64,000 bases of DNA from NORP309 sp964352735 (GTDB lineage Bacteria; Pseudomonadota; Gammaproteobacteria; Xanthomonadales; Marinicellaceae): positions 1 through 64,000 of the forward strand of contig CAYGTC010000008.1 in assembly GCA_964352735.1 (NCBI GenBank), in the 5' to 3' direction. Below are positions 9,945 through 18,163 of this stretch, one piece after another (within the stretch, counting starts at the first letter, position 1; the number at the start of each line of letters is the position of its first letter). A program made the translations under genes and the position numbers. The notes under the pieces are model-generated. The model saw nothing but the letters and a program-made list of their open reading frames with translations, ran no database searches and was not told the origin of the DNA.

Positions 9945-11117
9945 ATGAGTAATGTATATATAGTTGGTGCAAAGCGCACAGCCATAGGTTCCTTTCAAGG
10001 GCAATTTTCCAACACACCTTCGACACAATTGGGAGCTGCTGCGATCAAAGCAAGTATTGAACAAGCCCAGATTTCCGATATAGATGAAGCCTTTATAGGC
10101 TGTGTTTTGCCCGCAGGATTGGGCCAAGCACCGGCCAGACAAGCGGTATTGGGCGCTGGATTAGATAAGTCGGTCACCTGTACAACTGTTAATAAAGTGT
10201 GCGGTTCAGGTATGAAAACTGTTATGTTGGCTCATGATATCATCAAAGCAGGGTCAGCTCAAACAGTTGTTGCTGGTGGTCTTGAGTCCATGACAATGGC
10301 ACCATACTTACTGACTAAAGCACGCTCGGGTTATCGAATGGGGCATGCACAAACATTAGATCACATGTTTTATGATGGTTTACAAAACCCTTATGATAAC
10401 AATATGATGGGCGTTTTTGCAGAGTCATGTGCTGATAAATATACTTTCAGCCGTGAAGCACAAGATGCTTATGCTGCAGATTCAGTTAAAAGATCTATGG
10501 CGGCTATGGAATCAGGAGCATTTGATGAAGAAATTACCGATGTGACTGTGATTAATAGAAGAGTAGAAACCATTATCAATAAAGACGAGGAACCGCCGCG
10601 TTGTAATGTGGATAAAATTCCTTCTCTGCGCCCTGCATTTAGAAAAGACAATGGCACAGTTACCGCGGCCAATGCTTCTAAAATATCTGATGGAGCCGCG
10701 GCTGTGGTTATTGCAAATGAAGCCATTGTTGAAGAAAGGGGTTTAAAGCCATTGGCTAAAATTATTGGGCACAGTACTTTTGCTCATGAACCGGAGTGGT
10801 TTACTACCGCGCCTGTTTCTGCCATTGGAAAACTGATGAATGACTTAGATTGGTCGGTAGAAGATGTTGATTTGTTTGAAATTAATGAAGCCTTTGCTGT
10901 AGTGACTATGGCAGCCATGCAAGAACTCAATATTCCTCATGATAAAGTCAATATTCATGGTGGTGCATGTGCTTTGGGTCATCCAATTGGGGCATCTGGA
11001 ACACGTATTTTAGTGACATTAATTTATGCTTTAAGACAAAAAGGGTTAAAAAGAGGCATCGCTTCTTTGTGTATTGGTGGTGGGGAAGCTACTGCTATTG
11101 CCATAGAAATAGTTTAA
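9945..11117 (+). CDS. Thiolase (acetyl-CoA C-acyltransferase)
   Basis: This 390-residue thiolase has the nucleophilic cysteine in TTVNKVCGSGMK, the NEAFAVV motif, the HGGACALGHPIGASG block with the catalytic histidine, and SLCIGGGEATA with the second cysteine. Length and motifs fit degradative or biosynthetic acetoacetyl-CoA thiolases. Here it probably handles acetoacetyl-CoA or 2-methylacetoacetyl-CoA from leucine and isoleucine breakdown. It follows ivd by 20 bases and ends the operon. AGAGA precedes the ATG. Confidence 0.9.
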   Translation: MSNVYIVGAKRTAIGSFQGQFSNTPSTQLGAAAIKASIEQAQISDIDEAFIGCVLPAGLGQAPARQAVLGAGLDKSVTCTTVNKVCGSGMKTVMLAHDIIKAGSAQTVVAGGLESMTMAPYLLTKARSGYRMGHAQTLDHMFYDGLQNPYDNNMMGVFAESCADKYTFSREAQDAYAADSVKRSMAAMESGAFDEEITDVTVINRRVETIINKDEEPPRCNVDKIPSLRPAFRKDNGTVTAANASKISDGAAAVVIANEAIVEERGLKPLAKIIGHSTFAHEPEWFTTAPVSAIGKLMNDLDWSVEDVDLFEINEAFAVVTMAAMQELNIPHDKVNIHGGACALGHPIGASGTRILVTLIYALRQKGLKRGIASLCIGGGEATAIAIEIV

Positions 11118-11288
11118 AAATATCATAAGATTTCAAGGTGTTTTTTGCCATATCCAGGTATTTAATCTGTTAGAGCTGAAGAGAAAATACCATTCCTTAA
11201 CGATGAAAGATAAATTTTTGAATGTTTCAACTTAATTCGCGAATTGTGTAAGTTTTTTTAGTTAACACATACTTAAAAACCTTATAAA

Positions 11289-11326
11289 GGTGACTCATAA
11301 ACATAAATATGAGTCACCCTTTTTTA
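11289..11326 (+). terminator. Strong terminator after the branched-chain operon
   Basis: GGTGACTCATA (11289-11299) pairs with TATGAGTCACC (11308-11318) in a perfect 11-bp stem with an eight-base loop, followed by CTTTTTT. It lies about 170 bases after the thiolase stop. Confidence 0.85.
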
Positions 11327-11356
11327 TGCTGGATTATGATTAAAGATAAGTATTAA

Positions 11357-11587
11357 CCCGAATATTTCATCAATACGGTAAAAAAGTTGATTTTATCTAT
11401 GAAAAACATGGAGTTAAACGAATTTTATAGAAGTACACTTTGTACCTGAATGGTTTTATGAAAAAAATGACCGCATATCTTGAATGAAATCGCTTCAAAG
11501 CCATGAATAACTGACATTGGAGGGATGTTTTTCCAATCTACTTTGCCATTTTAACCCTAGAATCCATTCTATGATGAAATATTCGGT
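11357..11587 (+). repeat. Repeat A, copy 1 (long, 231 bp), TTAA target duplication
   Basis: It starts CCCGAATATTTCATCA and ends TGATGAAATATTCGGT, flanked by TTAA at 11353-11356 and 11588-11591. After the conserved left part (through ACTTTGTACCTGAATGG) it holds about 113 extra bases. These end in a conserved right part (CCAATCTACTTTGCCATTTT) that is shared with copies 2 and 6. No coding capacity. Confidence 0.85.
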
Positions 11588-11659
11588 TTAATTGCCTGGT
11601 TACTTAAGGCCGTTATTTGTGATATCATCTTTGATGATTTTAATATTAGTTAATTTTCT

Positions 11660-12691
11660 ATGCTAAAACTGACAATAACCAAACCAGATGATTGGCACAT
11701 TCACTTAAGAAATGGTCAAGTGCTGGCAGACACAGTAAGAGATGCAGCGCGCCAATTTGCCAGAGCCATCATCATGCCCAATTTAGTGCCGCCAGTTACT
11801 ACAGTTGAGATGGCAAATGTTTATCGAAGACAAATAGTGGACAGGGTGCCTTCAGGTTACCATTTTAATCCATTGATGACACTTTACTTGACAGATCACA
11901 CAAGTACAGGTGATATCAAAGCTGCAATGAAAACCGATTATGTTAAAGCCTGTAAACTCTATCCCGCTGGGGCAACCACCAACTCTGAATCTGGTTTAAC
12001 AAACATCAAAAATGCATATCCCGTGTTTGAAGCAATGGAAAAATACGGTATGCCATTATTAATACATGGTGAAGTAACTGACAATAATATTGATATTTTT
12101 GATCGTGAGAAAGTCTTTATAGATCAAATATTAAAACCCTTAACCGAATCATTCCCAGCATTGAAAATTGTGTTAGAGCACATCACGACCAGTGATGCAG
12201 TTGATTTTGTCAACAGCAGTAAGAGCAATATAGCTGCGACGATTACAGCACATCACTTGCTGAATAATCGCAATGATATGTTGGTTGGTGGCATTCACCC
12301 ACATTTGTTTTGCTTGCCAATTTTGAAACGTCAACAGCATCAGCAAGCGCTCATTACTGCTGCAACATCTGGATCGCATCAATTTTTTCTTGGCACAGAC
12401 AGTGCTCCTCATGCGCAACATATGAAAGAGTCTGCATGTGGTTGTGCGGGTTGTTATACAGCCTATTCAGCCATTGAGTTATACGCAGAAACTTTTGATG
12501 AAGCCCAATCATTAGATAAACTAGAAGGATTTGCCAGCTTTTATGGTGCAGATTTTTATGGTTTGCCACGAAATGAAAAATCCATAACTTTAATAAAAAA
12601 ATCTTGGCGGATGCCTGAATACCTGAATTTTGGAACCGATAAAATCATTCCTTATCGAGCAGGTGAGTTGATACAGTGGCAAGTCAAATAA
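11660..12691 (+). CDS. pyrC: Dihydroorotase
   Basis: The 343 residues match PyrC class II dihydroorotase in length. It catalyses reversible cyclisation of carbamoyl-aspartate to dihydroorotate in pyrimidine synthesis. The metal-binding DDWHIHLR at residue 10 and the KLYPAGATTNS region with the carbamylated lysine are intact. So are the LIHGEV and LEHITT histidine segments and the late FFLGTDSAPH aspartate motif. It stands alone and has only a poor Shine-Dalgarno. A long repeat A copy ends 72 bases before its start and may carry or disturb its promoter. Confidence 0.95.
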   Translation: MLKLTITKPDDWHIHLRNGQVLADTVRDAARQFARAIIMPNLVPPVTTVEMANVYRRQIVDRVPSGYHFNPLMTLYLTDHTSTGDIKAAMKTDYVKACKLYPAGATTNSESGLTNIKNAYPVFEAMEKYGMPLLIHGEVTDNNIDIFDREKVFIDQILKPLTESFPALKIVLEHITTSDAVDFVNSSKSNIAATITAHHLLNNRNDMLVGGIHPHLFCLPILKRQQHQQALITAATSGSHQFFLGTDSAPHAQHMKESACGCAGCYTAYSAIELYAETFDEAQSLDKLEGFASFYGADFYGLPRNEKSITLIKKSWRMPEYLNFGTDKIIPYRAGELIQWQVK

Positions 12692-12815
12692 AAAACGAGT
12701 AAGCCTGAGTTCTATGATTGTTGTCAATACAATTGATCTTCTCAAATTCTTTCCAATTACCGCCAGTTCATATTGAAAATTGTTCTAAATATATGAGGGC
12801 AAAGGTTTGGGTTAG

Positions 12816-12944
12816 CTTTTACCATTGTGGTATTTATCATGTTTGCAAAGATCATCGATATGAAAATTGTCTTTGAAGCGATTTTTTATCCAATCTATTT
12901 TGCCATTTTCACCCTAAAATCCATTCTATGATCAAATATTCGGG
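12816..12944 (+). repeat. Repeat A, copy 2 (right half, left end degraded)
   Basis: The right part (CCAATCTATTTTGCCATTTT through TGATCAAATATTCGGG) matches copies 1 and 6. The conserved left terminal repeat is missing. TTAG follows the right end at 12945-12948, and a TTAG also occurs at 12812-12815, so I set the left edge there tentatively. The remainder of 12692-13159 shows no gene. Confidence 0.6.
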
Positions 12945-13159
12945 TTAGCTATTTTTAAACAGTTGCATTGAATAATTTCTAACCGTGGTGCTATTTTAAT
13001 TAAATTGTGCATTTACATTGCCACCTTTAGGACAATGGTTTCATATTTTAAGGTAAATGCGTTAAAATTTACGGTTCGCGTCCAATTCATGTTAATTGTC
13101 ATGAGGCATTTTATCCATTTAGAATTTTGGACTTAACTCATTAGCAGAATTTACTAACC

Positions 13160-14269
13160 ATGAAATTTACACTGAATAAAACAGATAAAAAAATCACAGC
13201 AGCAAGAAGAGGGCAGTTAACCTTTGAAAGAGGCTCTGTTCAAACACCATGTTTTATGCCTGTTGGCACTTATGGAACCGTTAAAGGCATGACACCAGAA
13301 GACGTTAAATCCACGGGTGCAGAAATCATTTTAGGCAACACATTCCATTTGATGCTGCGACCTGGCACTGAAGTCATAGAAAAGCATGGAGATCTACATG
13401 ATTTTATGCACTGGGATAAACCCATATTAACTGACTCTGGCGGTTTTCAAGTGTTTTCGTTGGCAAAAAGCCGTAAAATAACTGAAAAAGGCGTCACTTT
13501 TGCTTCTCCTGTAAATGGTTCAAAAGTGTTTATGGGACCGGAAGAATCTATGGCGGTTCAAACTAAATTGGGTTCAGATATCGTTATGATTTTTGATGAA
13601 TGCACACCTTATCCTGCTGATTTTGATGTGGCTGCGGATTCCATGCGATTGTCTCTACGTTGGGCTAAACGTTCCCGACAGGCCTTTGACGATAACAATA
13701 ATTCCAATGCTTTGTTTGGTATAGTACAAGGTGGAATGCATGATGAGCTTCGCAAAGAATCGGCTCAAGCATTGGTTGAAATTGGTTTTCATGGTTATGC
13801 TATTGGAGGTTTGTCTGTAGGAGAACCAAAAGACTTAAGAGAACAAGTATTAAAAACCACGGCCCCATTATTGCCTGAAAATAAGCCCAGATACTTAATG
13901 GGCGTTGGAAAGCCTGAAGATATTATTGAGGCGGTGAAATTGGGTGTTGATATGTTTGATTGTGTGATGCCAACAAGAAATGCCAGAAATGGTCATTTAT
14001 TTACTTGGAATGGCGTCATTAAAATTCGCAACGCTCAGTATGAATTTGATACCAAGCCTCTAGATGAACAATGCGGATGTTATACCTGTAAAAATTATAC
14101 TCGCTCTTATTTACGTCATTTGGATAAATGTCGTGAGATATTGGGGTCACATTTGAATACCATTCATAATTTGTATTTTTATCAAGATTTAATGGAGCAC
14201 ATTCGTAAGGCTATTGAGCAAGATAAATTTCAAGATTTTTGTGAACAATATTATGCCAATATTAATTAG
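13160..14269 (+). CDS. tgt: tRNA-guanine transglycosylase
   Basis: The 369-residue enzyme exchanges guanine-34 for preQ1 in GUN-anticodon tRNAs during queuosine synthesis. LTDSGGFQVFSL carries the general-acid aspartate, IVQGG the substrate pocket, and MFDCVMPTRNARNGHLFT the nucleophilic aspartate region. The zinc site is CGCYTCKNYTRSYLRHL. Length is standard. The usual neighbours queA and yajC-secDF are absent, so it is a stand-alone gene here. Confidence 0.96.
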   Translation: MKFTLNKTDKKITAARRGQLTFERGSVQTPCFMPVGTYGTVKGMTPEDVKSTGAEIILGNTFHLMLRPGTEVIEKHGDLHDFMHWDKPILTDSGGFQVFSLAKSRKITEKGVTFASPVNGSKVFMGPEESMAVQTKLGSDIVMIFDECTPYPADFDVAADSMRLSLRWAKRSRQAFDDNNNSNALFGIVQGGMHDELRKESAQALVEIGFHGYAIGGLSVGEPKDLREQVLKTTAPLLPENKPRYLMGVGKPEDIIEAVKLGVDMFDCVMPTRNARNGHLFTWNGVIKIRNAQYEFDTKPLDEQCGCYTCKNYTRSYLRHLDKCREILGSHLNTIHNLYFYQDLMEHIRKAIEQDKFQDFCEQYYANIN

Positions 14270-14556
14270 CAATTGTATTGGTCAGTGTGGTTCAAACAAG
14301 TTGATTTTAGAACGAAATGATCGATTGCACGATGGAATAATGAGAGTTGATGATTGTTAACATTTGTTTTTATGGTCTTAGTTGGTTTTTTTTAAAGCCA
14401 TATAATCCTTTTAAATCAATATAGTATATAAGTTTTACTAAGTGGATTACTAAATGAAACCACTGTTTTTTATTTTTTTCCGATTTGTAGTATTTTCTAA
14501 TTTAATTATAATGCGCACTACGAGTTGTAATTATAAAAAATATTGGAGAGAAAAAA

Positions 14557-15657
14557 ATGAAAAAACAAAAAGTTTTAGTTGTCGCTATCGCCCTTTCTTT
14601 AGGTCTTTCAGCATGTAAACCAGTTAATCGTGATACAGTGGTATCAGCGGATAACTCAAATGAAGTGAAAAAACTCAGAGCTAAGTTAGAAACACAAAAT
14701 AATGAGTTGTCTCGAGTCAAAGGGTTATTACGAGACAGTGAAAGACAGGTGCAATCATCTGCAAATATTAATAGTAACATCAGCAATACTGATGATATGT
14801 TGCCTCCAAATGCTAAAGCTGGAGAATGTTATTCACGGGTCTTAATTCCTGCAACATACAAAACCATGAGTAAAGATGTTTTGACCAGACGCGCTTCATC
14901 TAAAATCGAAGTTGTTCCTGCTACTTATACGACTGTTGAAGAAAGAATCATCGTTAAAGAGGCTGGTGAAAAAATACAAACGATCCCAGCAGAGTATGAT
15001 TGGGTAGAGGAGCAAGTCTTAATATCTGCTGAATCTCAAATGCTTAAGAGTTTTCCTGCTGAATATGGTACTGAAACAGAAGAAGTCCTGGTTAAACCAG
15101 CTTATTCAACATGGAAGAAAGGACGCGGTCCAATTGAAAAACTAGACAATAGCACTGGGGAAATCATGTGTTTGGTAGAAGTACCTGCAGAATACAAAAC
15201 AGTAACTAGAAGGGTCGTAGTCAGAGAGGCCAGAACAGAAACTGAAACAATCCCAGCTGTTTATAAAACCATCAAAAAGAAAGTAATGGTTAAGTCGCCA
15301 CAAGTTGTCAGAACAGCAATTCCTGCAGAATATGATACGATTAAGGTGAAAAAAGTTGTGACTCCACCTAGAGAAAATATTATCGAAATTCCAGCTGTTT
15401 ATGATACTGTTGTTCAACAAGAACAAGTAACTTCAGCTGAAATGCAATGGCGTCCAATTCTTTGTGAAACCAATACAACAAAAGATATTGTTGTCAAAAT
15501 TCAAAGAGCATTAGACAAAGCGGGTTATAACCCAGGTGATATTGATGGCGTATTGGGTTCATCAACCATATCAGCTTTAAGTGCATTCCAAGCTGATAAT
15601 GGTATGGCTACTGGACAATTGACCATGAGTGCTATTAAAAAATTAGGTGTTTTGTAA
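14557..15657 (+). CDS. Lipoprotein with VPAxY/IPAxY repeats and C-terminal peptidoglycan-binding domain
   Basis: The 366 residues begin with a lipoprotein signal whose lipobox is LSAC (Cys20). A short coiled coil (about 37-62, KLRAKLETQNNELSRVKGLL) follows. The middle has six to seven degenerate repeats of the form (I/V)PAxYxTVxxxVxVxxA, at about residues 95-290. The C-terminus (about 308-366) fits a PG_binding_1 domain (IQRALDKAGYNPGDIDGVLG). It is probably an outer-membrane lipoprotein that contacts peptidoglycan. GGAGAG lies before the ATG, and a terminator follows. Repeat function is unknown. Confidence 0.75.
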   Translation: MKKQKVLVVAIALSLGLSACKPVNRDTVVSADNSNEVKKLRAKLETQNNELSRVKGLLRDSERQVQSSANINSNISNTDDMLPPNAKAGECYSRVLIPATYKTMSKDVLTRRASSKIEVVPATYTTVEERIIVKEAGEKIQTIPAEYDWVEEQVLISAESQMLKSFPAEYGTETEEVLVKPAYSTWKKGRGPIEKLDNSTGEIMCLVEVPAEYKTVTRRVVVREARTETETIPAVYKTIKKKVMVKSPQVVRTAIPAEYDTIKVKKVVTPPRENIIEIPAVYDTVVQQEQVTSAEMQWRPILCETNTTKDIVVKIQRALDKAGYNPGDIDGVLGSSTISALSAFQADNGMATGQLTMSAIKKLGVL

Positions 15658-15710
15658 TTTGAAATACTAGAAATCTGATGACCTGACAAAGGGTTGTTAC
15701 GATGCATTAT

Positions 15711-15750
15711 AAAAGCTTAAGTTGATTTTATATTAACTTGAGCTTTTTTT
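15711..15750 (+). terminator. Terminator after the lipoprotein gene
   Basis: AAGCTTAAGTT (15713-15723) pairs with AACTTGAGCTT (15735-15745) with one mismatch. A run of Ts follows. Confidence 0.75.
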
Positions 15751-15821
15751 ATGTGTTTCCAAAAACCAATTAAATTATTCCTTTGTAATATTTACAAACC
15801 ATTAATGGTCTGATAGCCTAA

Positions 15822-15939
15822 CCCGAATATTTCATCATAAAACCATTCAGGTACACAGTGTACTTTTACAAAAATCGTTTAACTCCATGTTTTTTATGGA
15901 TAAGATCAACTTTTTTACCGTTTTGATGAAATATTGGTG
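15822..15939 (-). repeat. Repeat A, copy 3 (short, 118 bp), CTAA target duplication
   Basis: Inverted relative to copy 1. It starts CCCGAATATTTCATCA and ends TGATGAAATATTGGTG, with CTAA at 15818-15821 and 15940-15943. The interior has GTACACAGTGTACTTTTAC and ACTCCATGTTTTTTATGG. Confidence 0.85.
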
Positions 15940-16065
15940 CTAAGTTGTTTTTTAAGCAGCGACTGAGAAGTGAGGCTATTGTTAGCAGTGATGGTCTCAA
16001 TTATATTGATTACTATTTCTATAGGGTCTATTGCTTATCATTATTCATTTAAAAGAGATTAATTT

Positions 16066-17019
16066 ATGAAAATTATAAAAAATATGATACTTGCTGCGGC
16101 ATTATCAACTTCAATAGTGGCTACTGCACAAGAGCAAACTAAACTCTCGTGGGAGTCACTTAAATTGGCAGATGGTTTATATATGTTATCAGGTGTTGGT
16201 GGCTTTACAGGTGGTAACTTAGGCTTATCCATTGGTGATGATGGGGTCATTCTGATTGATGATGGTATGCCTTCATCTTTGAAAATAATGCAAGAAGCGA
16301 TCGCTAAGATTACCGATAAGCCTATTGATTTTTTATTCAATACTCATGTACATGGGGATCATGCAGGTAATAATAAAACTTTGGGTAAAGCCGGTGCTCA
16401 TATAGTAGCGCATAAAAATTTAAGAAATCACATGTTGACCAAAGGCGTTGGTAAAAACCCTGATGGAAGCATCATAAAAGCTGATCATGATGCTTTACCA
16501 GTCATTACATATGCAGATAGTTTAGATTTTCATCTGAATGGTGATACTGCCCATATTTTTCATCTGGCCAAGGCCCATACTGATGGGGATACCGCTGTAT
16601 ACTTCAAACAAGCCAATGTTTTACATATGGGAGATGTTTTTTTTAATAAAATATTTCCATATATAGATGATGCCAGTGGAGGTAGTTTAGATGGTTATAT
16701 TCAATCCCAGGAAAAAGCCTTAACACTGATTGATGAGGGCACAAAAATCATTCCTGGACATGGTCCAGTGGCATCTAAATCTGATTTGTTGGCATCTGTT
16801 ATGATGTTAAAAGATGTTAGAAAAATAATTCAAGCACTGGTTCATCAGGGGAAATCTGAAGAACAAATTCTAAAAATTAATCCATTAGAAGAAAAATATG
16901 GTAAGTGGTCATGGGGCTTTATTGATACCGAAAGGATGACTAAGCAAGCATATATTGGCGTAACTTCAAAGAATAAGAAACATCATACTCATCAAGATGG
17001 CAGCAGTCACAGTCATTGA
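16066..17019 (+). CDS. Periplasmic metallo-beta-lactamase-fold hydrolase
   Basis: The 317-residue protein opens with a signal peptide (about 1-22, ending ATAQ). It carries the metal motif HVHGDH at residues 94-99 (His94, His96, Asp98, His99), followed by KAHTDGDTAVYF and IIPGHGPV, which supply the remaining metal ligands. The C-terminus is a His-rich tail (HHTHQDGSSHSH) that could bind metal. It belongs to the wider MBL superfamily and resembles its exported members. The substrate cannot be told from sequence, and true beta-lactamase activity is not implied. Confidence 0.82.
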   Translation: MKIIKNMILAAALSTSIVATAQEQTKLSWESLKLADGLYMLSGVGGFTGGNLGLSIGDDGVILIDDGMPSSLKIMQEAIAKITDKPIDFLFNTHVHGDHAGNNKTLGKAGAHIVAHKNLRNHMLTKGVGKNPDGSIIKADHDALPVITYADSLDFHLNGDTAHIFHLAKAHTDGDTAVYFKQANVLHMGDVFFNKIFPYIDDASGGSLDGYIQSQEKALTLIDEGTKIIPGHGPVASKSDLLASVMMLKDVRKIIQALVHQGKSEEQILKINPLEEKYGKWSWGFIDTERMTKQAYIGVTSKNKKHHTHQDGSSHSH

Positions 17020-17049
17020 TCAGTAAATTTAATGCTGAAACAGCGTTGA

Positions 17050-17091
17050 AAAATCATCACCTCGAATAACAAGGTTTGTATTCGAGGTGAT
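17050..17091 (-). terminator. Terminator hairpin of the sigma factor operon
   Basis: ATCACCTCGAATA (17056-17068) pairs perfectly with TATTCGAGGTGAT (17079-17091), a 13-bp stem between convergent genes. Read on the minus strand it is followed by GATTTTTC, so it mainly serves the leftward operon. It may also stop rightward transcription. Confidence 0.75.
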
Positions 17092-17106
17092 ATACTGATT
17101 TATTGT

Positions 17107-17487
17107 TTATTTTCTTCTTTCTTGACTTAGTTGTGCGATTTGTAATTCCAATAATTTAATTTCTCGGATCACGCGATTTCTACCAAGTTCTGACCAGTAC
17201 CACATTTTACTGACCTGCGTTACTAAACCAAATATTATGATGGCAACTGCCCACCCTATCAACCTTTTGGTTTCCGTTTCAATATAAAAGCTATAAATTG
17301 AATAGAGCATCATTACGGCAAAAAACGTGGTAAAAACAATCACCAATAAATACATCCATTTCATTTTCCCTTGAAATCCAGCATTCATTTGTCTAAATGG
17401 ATTGGCATCGATTTTATCATTTGCTTCGATAATATCATTGTATTCATCACTTAAAGCTTGTTTAATTTTTTCATCTATTGAAGTCAT
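17107..17487 (-). CDS. DUF6768-like two-helix membrane protein
   Basis: The 126 residues comprise a short acidic N-terminus, two transmembrane helices (about 42-64 and 75-97) and a basic, helical C-terminus. I associate this layout, directly behind an ECF sigma factor, with DUF6768 proteins. It starts one base after the sigma factor stop, and its Shine-Dalgarno GGAGA is inside the last sigma codons, so the two are coupled. It could be the sigma factor's membrane regulator. That is inference: there is no zinc-finger anti-sigma motif. Confidence 0.65.
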   Translation of the reverse strand: MTSIDEKIKQALSDEYNDIIEANDKIDANPFRQMNAGFQGKMKWMYLLVIVFTTFFAVMMLYSIYSFYIETETKRLIGWAVAIIIFGLVTQVSKMWYWSELGRNRVIREIKLLELQIAQLSQERRK

Positions 17488-17488
17488 T

Positions 17489-18016
17489 TTATTCTCCGAA
17501 ATGGTGTTTTATTGTTTGACGGGCATCAAAAAGTATTGATTTTATGGTGCCGGTTGGTTTTTGTAAAATACTGGCGATTTCATGAATGCTAAAACCACTG
17601 TAATAGAAAAGTTGAATGACAGATTGTTGCTGAGATGGTAATTGTTTGATCAGGCCGATGATGTCCATGACATCATCTAAATTTTGATCTGGACTTTGAA
17701 CCTCTTGAGCTTCATCTAATTGACAATTGCTTTTGTATTTGTGGTTTTTACGAATTAAATCATGGCATTTGTTTCTGGTTAGTTGGTATATCCATGCATG
17801 AAATTTTCTATGGTCTTTTAATTTATGTAAACTTTTAACCATACCAATCATGGCCTCTTGAACAGCATCTTGTGCTATTGATCTTTCTCCAATTATGGTT
17901 GTTGCAAAATTCAATAATTGGGGGCTGATGATTGAAATAATGGAAGATAATGATTTGCGGTCATTATCATTTTGGACTTTTAACAATAAGTACTCTATAT
18001 AAATTTTATCGATCAT
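17489..18016 (-). CDS. ECF-type RNA polymerase sigma factor
   Basis: This 175-residue protein has sigma-70 region 2 (about 20-90, with AQDAVQEAMIGMVKSLHKL and FHAWIYQLTRNKCHDLIRK). Region 4 (about 118-172) carries LPSQQQSVIQLFYYSGFSIHEIASILQKPTGTIKSILF. It is the first gene of a two-gene leftward operon with the membrane protein above. Target promoters are not identifiable here. Confidence 0.88.
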   Translation of the reverse strand: MIDKIYIEYLLLKVQNDNDRKSLSSIISIISPQLLNFATTIIGERSIAQDAVQEAMIGMVKSLHKLKDHRKFHAWIYQLTRNKCHDLIRKNHKYKSNCQLDEAQEVQSPDQNLDDVMDIIGLIKQLPSQQQSVIQLFYYSGFSIHEIASILQKPTGTIKSILFDARQTIKHHFGE

Positions 18017-18163
18017 ACTTATATAGTCTATTGAATCTGAGTTTTGGTTGAAAAAAAATGAAAATACAATGATTAATATTTTCTAAGATACAAAGTCTCT
18101 TATACATAAAAAACTTAAATCGAAGTTTTTGACTTTGGCTAATGATGAATCCAAATTATTTTT

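Noticed and set aside
16066..17019. Acquired metallo-beta-lactamase resistance gene
   Set aside because: The HxHxDH motif is shared by the whole superfamily. The His-rich tail and chromosomal context give no support for antibiotic hydrolysis.
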